From an uncultured Bacilli bacterium (lineage in GTDB: Bacteria; Bacillota_I; Bacilli_A; RF39; UBA660), in assembly GCA_910586865.1 (NCBI GenBank), contig CAJUIY010000056.1, forward strand, positions 1 to 9,399: a stretch of 9,399 nt of DNA, given 5' to 3'. Every line of letters begins with the position of its first letter. Position 1 is the stretch's first letter. Positions 6,450-9,399 of the stretch are shown piece by piece. Under the pieces are notes generated by a model. It did not search any database. It was not told the origin of the DNA and saw only the letters and a list, made by a program, of their open reading frames with translations. Position numbers and translations under genes: made by a program.

Positions 6450-7580
6450 TTAATAAGTTCTAATTGGTAATACCAACTGTGTCAACGTCTCCTCTTCACT
6501 AGATTTTACTAAAATAGGTTTAACTTCTCCAACAAAATGAATTTCCACAGTTTCTGTTGAAAAAGATTTTAAAGCTTCCATCATATATTTAGCAGAAAAA
6601 GAAATTCTAATATCTTCCTCATTATTTTTCGTAATTTCCATTTTTTCCTCTACTCTACCAATTTCCTGTGAAGAAGATTTTAGTGTTAATAAATTTCCAC
6701 TAGTTTCTAAAGTAACAGTATTCTTTTCCTTATCACTAGTAAAAATACTAGCACGATCTATCACATTATATAAGGAAGTAAGAGATGTAGTAATTACTAA
6801 AAAGTCATCGTTTGGTATTAAATTAGAGGTATTTGGATATGTTCCATTAATTAATCTAGATTGGAATTTAAGATTTTTATAGATAAATAACATTTTATTT
6901 CCAGAAATATGCATTTCTATATTTTCTTCCTCATCATCATCTAGTATTCTAGAAAATTCAATTATATTATGGCTAGGAATAACAATATTATAATTTTCTT
7001 CACAACTATTTTCGAGTTTAATAACTTTTCTTGCTAAACGATAAGAATCTGTTGAATTGCATTCCAAAATGTCCCCTACTATATTGAAGTTTATTCCTGT
7101 TAAAACTGGTTTTGTTTCTTCATTAGAAGCAGCAAAAGCAGTTTGTGATACAATATTTTTAAATATTTTATTATTAATAATAACTTTTTTCTTACTTTCT
7201 TCTAAATTAATATTAGGGTATTCTTCTTCGTTAATACCATTTAGATTAAATTCACTATTTTCTGTATAAATCAGAATTTTTAATTCGTCTACTACTTCAA
7301 TATTAATATATGGATCTGGAAGTTTTCTAACAATATCTAACATATATTTACCTTGAACAATAATGGACCCTTCTTCTTCTACTTGAATATCATTATCATC
7401 CGTAATATTAATAATAGTTTGTATTGTTATATCATTATCACTAGCGGTTAAAACTAATTTTTTCTTTTTTAATTCAAATTTGATTCCTGCTAAAACAGGG
7501 ATTAAGTTCTTAGTAGAAATTGCTTTTGAGACTTTGTTTAATGCGTCTAATAAAATATCTTTTTTTATTGTTAATTTCAT
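6450..7580 (-). CDS. dnaN: DNA polymerase III sliding clamp (beta subunit)
   Basis: DnaN forms a ring-shaped homodimer that tethers the replicative polymerase to DNA and recruits other repair and replication factors. The 376-aa product matches the family's usual length (B. subtilis about 378). Three similar domains of about 125 residues are expected. Recognisable blocks are ASNEETKPVLTGI (151-163) and STDSYRLA (176-183) in the second domain, LINGTYPNTSNLIP (243-256) entering the third, and the C-terminal KPILVK (354-359) and LPIRTY (371-376) strands that line the binding cleft for clamp-interacting peptides. The ATG is preceded by AGAAGGAA at good spacing. The gene follows dnaA after 121 bp that contain DnaA boxes, so DnaA could also influence its expression, and it ends at an intrinsic terminator. 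Confidence 0.97.
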   Translation of the reverse strand: MKLTIKKDILLDALNKVSKAISTKNLIPVLAGIKFELKKKKLVLTASDNDITIQTIINITDDNDIQVEEEGSIIVQGKYMLDIVRKLPDPYINIEVVDELKILIYTENSEFNLNGINEEEYPNINLEESKKKVIINNKIFKNIVSQTAFAASNEETKPVLTGINFNIVGDILECNSTDSYRLARKVIKLENSCEENYNIVIPSHNIIEFSRILDDDEEENIEMHISGNKMLFIYKNLKFQSRLINGTYPNTSNLIPNDDFLVITTSLTSLYNVIDRASIFTSDKEKNTVTLETSGNLLTLKSSSQEIGRVEEKMEITKNNEEDIRISFSAKYMMEALKSFSTETVEIHFVGEVKPILVKSSEEETLTQLVLPIRTY

Positions 7581-7618
7581 ATATATTCCTTCTTTCTTTT
7601 CTTTTTTTATATTATTAC

Positions 7619-7636
7619 TGTGGAAAAAGTGTATAA
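7619..7636 (-). promoter_or_regulatory. Two abutting DnaA boxes
   Basis: On the minus strand TTATACACT (one base from TTATNCACA) is followed without a gap by TTTTCCACA (one base from TTATCCACA). The head-to-tail arrangement fits cooperative DnaA binding. Confidence 0.55.
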
Positions 7637-7680
7637 CTCAATTATTGTTAATTACCACAATCTTTTTTATTATGATTTCA

Positions 7681-7689
7681 TGTGGATAA
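7681..7689 (-). promoter_or_regulatory. Perfect DnaA box
   Basis: The minus strand reads TTATCCACA, the exact high-affinity consensus, 12 nt after the dnaA stop codon. It is the best box in the window. Confidence 0.75.
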
Positions 7690-7701
7690 ATTTTTTTCTT
7701 T

Positions 7702-9093
7702 TTATTTTTTTTTCACAACCCCATCTCCAATGTCTTCTTTTAACTTTTCAATAATTTTTGCCAAGTCCGGATTTACCTTGATTTCTTCCTCTATTTTATC
7801 GACAGAATGCATTACCGTAGAATGGTCTTTTCCTCCAAACTCAGTTCCAATTTTTGGAAATGATTCACTTGTCATCTTTCGACATAAATACATGGCGATT
7901 TGTCTTGGAAAGGAGATATTAGAACTTCTCTTTTTACTTCTAATATCTTCTACTGTTATTTGGAAATACTCAGAGACTATTTTTTGAATTCTATGAATAT
8001 CATTTTTTTCAGAAATGCCTTTACTAATAAAGTCTTTTAATGATTCAATAGCAAGATCAAGTGTTATCTCTACTCCACCCATAATGGCAGAATAAGCAAT
8101 TAATCTGGTAATGGAGCCTTCTAGTTGTCTTACATCAGTACCGATATTAGATGCAATATACTCTACTACATCATTTGGAATTTCTTTCTCAAAATTACCA
8201 GAAGATATTTTCTTTCGAATGATTTGGGTTCTTAGAGAAAAATCAGGTGGAAAAATATTAACGGTTAATCCCCAACAAAATCTTGTTCTAAGTCTATCTT
8301 CTAATAATTTTAAATCATCTGGTGAGCGATCAGAAGAAATGATAATTTGCTTGCTATCGTTATATAAGGTATTAAAAGTATGAAAGAATTCTTGCTGTGT
8401 TTGAGTAGCTCCTCCTAAAAATTGAATATCATCAATGATAAGTACATCAACATTTCGATATTTATTTTTAAAGAATTCCACATAATTGAAATTAGTCCCC
8501 TTTTCATCACGTTTATTCATATCAATAAAGTCTTGGATAAACTGATCGCTGGTTACATATAAAACTTTTCGATTACTATTTCCTGTTATATAATTACCTA
8601 TTGCATGCATTAAATGTGTCTTCCCTAGTCCACTATTTCCATAGATAAACAAGGGATTGTACATATTACCAGGATTTTCTGCTACTGATAAGGCAGCAGC
8701 TTGGGCAAATTTATTACTATTCCCAACAATAAAATTCTCAAAGGTGTACTTACTTTTTAAATTGGATTGAAAGGCATTAGGTGGTACTCCACTTTCCCTA
8801 TTTTCCTTTTGTTTTTCTTCTTTCTTATTAGTAGTATACTTCTCAATTTCATCATTTAAAATCAATTCTAATTCAAAATTGGTACCAGTAATATTATTTA
8901 ATTTTTCTATAATAATTTTTGAATAATTATCTGCTAAGTGTTTTTTATGTATTGGCATAGGAACGACAACAATTGCTTTTCCATTTTGTAAGCTCAAAAG
9001 TTTTGTATCTTTAAACCAAGTATCATAAGAGAGACTTGATAATTCGTCTTTTATTTGGGTTAAGAAATTCGCCCATAAAATATCGACATTCAT
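7702..9093 (-). CDS. dnaA: Chromosomal replication initiator DnaA
   Basis: DnaA binds 9-mer boxes at oriC, oligomerises with ATP and melts the origin. The 463-aa product has the four standard regions: an N-terminal helicase-contact domain (about 1-80, with LSYDTWF at 21-27), a low-complexity Lys/Glu-rich linker (about 81-113), the AAA+ domain, and a C-terminal DNA-binding domain. Visible motifs are Walker A GNSGLGKTH (152-160), Walker B VLIIDDIQF (217-225), LEDRLRTRF with the arginine-finger region (264-272), sensor 2 DVRQLEG (320-326) and the DnaA signature GGKDHSTVMHSV (420-431). The frame stays open to a TTG at 9129, but AGGTGGGGAG lies 8 nt before the ATG at 9093, and MNVDILW aligns with other DnaA N termini. 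DnaA boxes flank the gene on both sides, which suggests autoregulation as in related bacteria. Confidence 0.98.
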   Translation of the reverse strand: MNVDILWANFLTQIKDELSSLSYDTWFKDTKLLSLQNGKAIVVVPMPIHKKHLADNYSKIIIEKLNNITGTNFELELILNDEIEKYTTNKKEEKQKENRESGVPPNAFQSNLKSKYTFENFIVGNSNKFAQAAALSVAENPGNMYNPLFIYGNSGLGKTHLMHAIGNYITGNSNRKVLYVTSDQFIQDFIDMNKRDEKGTNFNYVEFFKNKYRNVDVLIIDDIQFLGGATQTQQEFFHTFNTLYNDSKQIIISSDRSPDDLKLLEDRLRTRFCWGLTVNIFPPDFSLRTQIIRKKISSGNFEKEIPNDVVEYIASNIGTDVRQLEGSITRLIAYSAIMGGVEITLDLAIESLKDFISKGISEKNDIHRIQKIVSEYFQITVEDIRSKKRSSNISFPRQIAMYLCRKMTSESFPKIGTEFGGKDHSTVMHSVDKIEEEIKVNPDLAKIIEKLKEDIGDGVVKKK

Positions 9094-9101
9094 ATAACCA
9101 T

Positions 9102-9111
9102 CTCCCCACCT
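9102..9111 (-). promoter_or_regulatory. Ribosome binding site deciding the dnaA start
   Basis: The minus strand reads AGGTGGGGAG with 8 nt to the ATG at 9093. The in-frame GTG and TTG codons further upstream have no comparable site. Confidence 0.65.
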
Positions 9112-9180
9112 AAGATAACCAATCACCAATTAGTGTACATTAAATTGTTTAAAAAATAAATAGAAAAAATCAACTTTTTT

Positions 9181-9200
9181 TTATTCACATCTTTTCCACA
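9181..9200 (+). promoter_or_regulatory. Tandem DnaA boxes
   Basis: TTATTCACA (9181-9189, fits TTATNCACA) and TTTTCCACA (9192-9200) lie head-to-tail with a 2-nt gap. They sit between the candidate dnaA promoter and the gene, where bound DnaA could repress its own transcription. Confidence 0.65.
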
Positions 9201-9225
9201 ATTTTTTCAACAACATAAAGTATTA

Positions 9226-9253
9226 TATATAAAGGAAAAAAATAACTTTTCAA
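9226..9253 (-). promoter_or_regulatory. Candidate dnaA promoter
   Basis: On the minus strand TTGAAA (9248-9253, five of six of TTGACA) is followed after 16 bp by TATATA (9226-9231). An exact TATAAT (9222-9227) overlaps it but at 20-bp spacing. The leader would be about 120-130 nt and would contain two DnaA boxes. Other weak pairs exist closer to the gene, so this is tentative. Confidence 0.35.
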
Positions 9254-9255
9254 CA

Positions 9256-9264
9256 GTTTCCACA
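9256..9264 (+). promoter_or_regulatory. Weak DnaA box
   Basis: GTTTCCACA differs from TTTTCCACA only at the first base. Confidence 0.4.
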
Positions 9265-9280
9265 GTTTTTAAATCACAAC

Positions 9281-9329
9281 AGTGAATTTCAGATTCCACA
9301 GTATTGTGGATTTTGTGAAAAAATTCACT
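9281..9329. repeat. Nested inverted repeat containing DnaA boxes
   Basis: The outer arms AGTGAATTT (9281-9289) and AAATTCACT (9321-9329) are perfect inverted copies. Inside them TCCACA (9295-9300) and TGTGGA (9305-9310) form a second perfect dyad with a 4-bp centre. Three box-like 9-mers lie within: GATTCCACA (9292-9300, plus strand), AAATCCACA (9305-9313, minus strand) and TTTTTCACA (9314-9322, minus strand), the last two directly abutting. Only TTTTTCACA fits the TTWTNCACA consensus; the others keep the TCCACA core. A further small dyad, GTGAA and TTCAC (9315-9328), overlaps the right arm. Confidence 0.6.
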
Positions 9330-9399
9330 AAAAAACATTCTTTTCATGTCAATAATTTTTGAAAATGTCCTGAAATTTCCAAAACATCAACGGGAAAAT

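Larger units (their letters stand above)
7581..7701. other. dnaA-dnaN spacer, likely second half of oriC
   Basis: This 121-bp non-coding, AT-rich spacer holds three DnaA-box-like 9-mers, all on the minus strand: TTATCCACA (7681-7689, perfect), TTATACACT (7628-7636) and TTTTCCACA (7619-7627), the last two directly abutting. In B. subtilis the corresponding spacer is the incC part of a bipartite origin and contains the unwinding element. After TTTTCCACA the minus strand runs GTAATAATATAAAAAAAG, a possible AT-rich unwinding region. Assignment to the origin is by analogy. Confidence 0.65.
9094..9399. other. oriC: oriC region upstream of dnaA
   Basis: This stretch of over 300 bases has no gene and continues past the window. 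It is strongly AT-rich and holds a cluster of DnaA-box-like 9-mers between 9181 and 9322, an AT-only patch near 9220-9231, a candidate dnaA promoter and a nested inverted repeat (9281-9329). The first 80 bases before dnaA look like a leader, with a short repeat of ACCAAT (9118-9130). From 9330 to the end I see no box or gene. Position beside dnaA plus box density make this the origin region. Confidence 0.85.

Noticed and set aside
112..9129. All six genes end in TAA or TAG, raising the idea of TGA recoding as in some mollicutes.
   Set aside because: The Trp residues I checked in these genes are encoded by TGG, no in-frame TGA is seen, and six genes in an AT-rich genome can avoid TGA stops by chance.
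9331..9399. Promoter or gene start on the plus strand toward a possible rpmH to the right.
   Set aside because: A TTGAAA is present near 9359, but no matching -10 element lies at the right spacing before the window ends, and no coding start is visible.

Overview
The window is a replication-origin neighbourhood of a low-GC Firmicutes-type (Bacilli-like) bacterium. Every gene reads on the minus strand, away from an origin at the right end, in the order dnaA, dnaN, comK-like gene, recF, gyrB, gyrA. Base composition is very AT-rich (roughly 30% GC by eye). The dnaA-dnaN-recF-gyrB-gyrA order, the TTATCCACA-type DnaA boxes and strong GGAGG-type ribosome binding sites all fit Bacilli or a close relative. 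The Trp codons I checked are TGG and all stops are TAA or TAG, so the standard bacterial code explains the window. I cannot name the genus.

Layout from right to left (direction of transcription). Positions 9094-9399 are non-coding oriC sequence with at least six DnaA-box-like 9-mers, a nested inverted repeat and a candidate dnaA promoter. dnaA (7702-9093) follows, then a 121-bp spacer holding a perfect DnaA box and two more boxes, so the origin looks bipartite, with box clusters on both sides of dnaA as in Bacillus subtilis. dnaN (6450-7580) ends at a clear intrinsic terminator. Next comes a short gene (5836-6309) whose product I recognise as a ComK-family competence transcription factor, shorter at the C terminus than B. 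subtilis ComK. A candidate promoter with a perfect extended -10 element then precedes a tightly packed recF-gyrB-gyrA operon, with intergenic gaps of 4 and 10 bp. That operon ends at a 12-bp perfect hairpin, and the leftmost 60 bases contain nothing I can assign.

DnaA opens the origin, DnaN is the polymerase clamp, RecF helps repair stalled forks, and GyrB/GyrA form gyrase, which removes positive supercoils ahead of forks. The surprise is the ComK-like gene. In B. subtilis the dnaN-recF slot holds yaaA (rlbA, an S4-domain gene) and remB (yaaB) lies between recF and gyrB. Here both are absent, and a competence-regulator homologue with its own promoter-like region and an operator-like palindrome sits between dnaN and recF. 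The rest of the window is conventional and well conserved.
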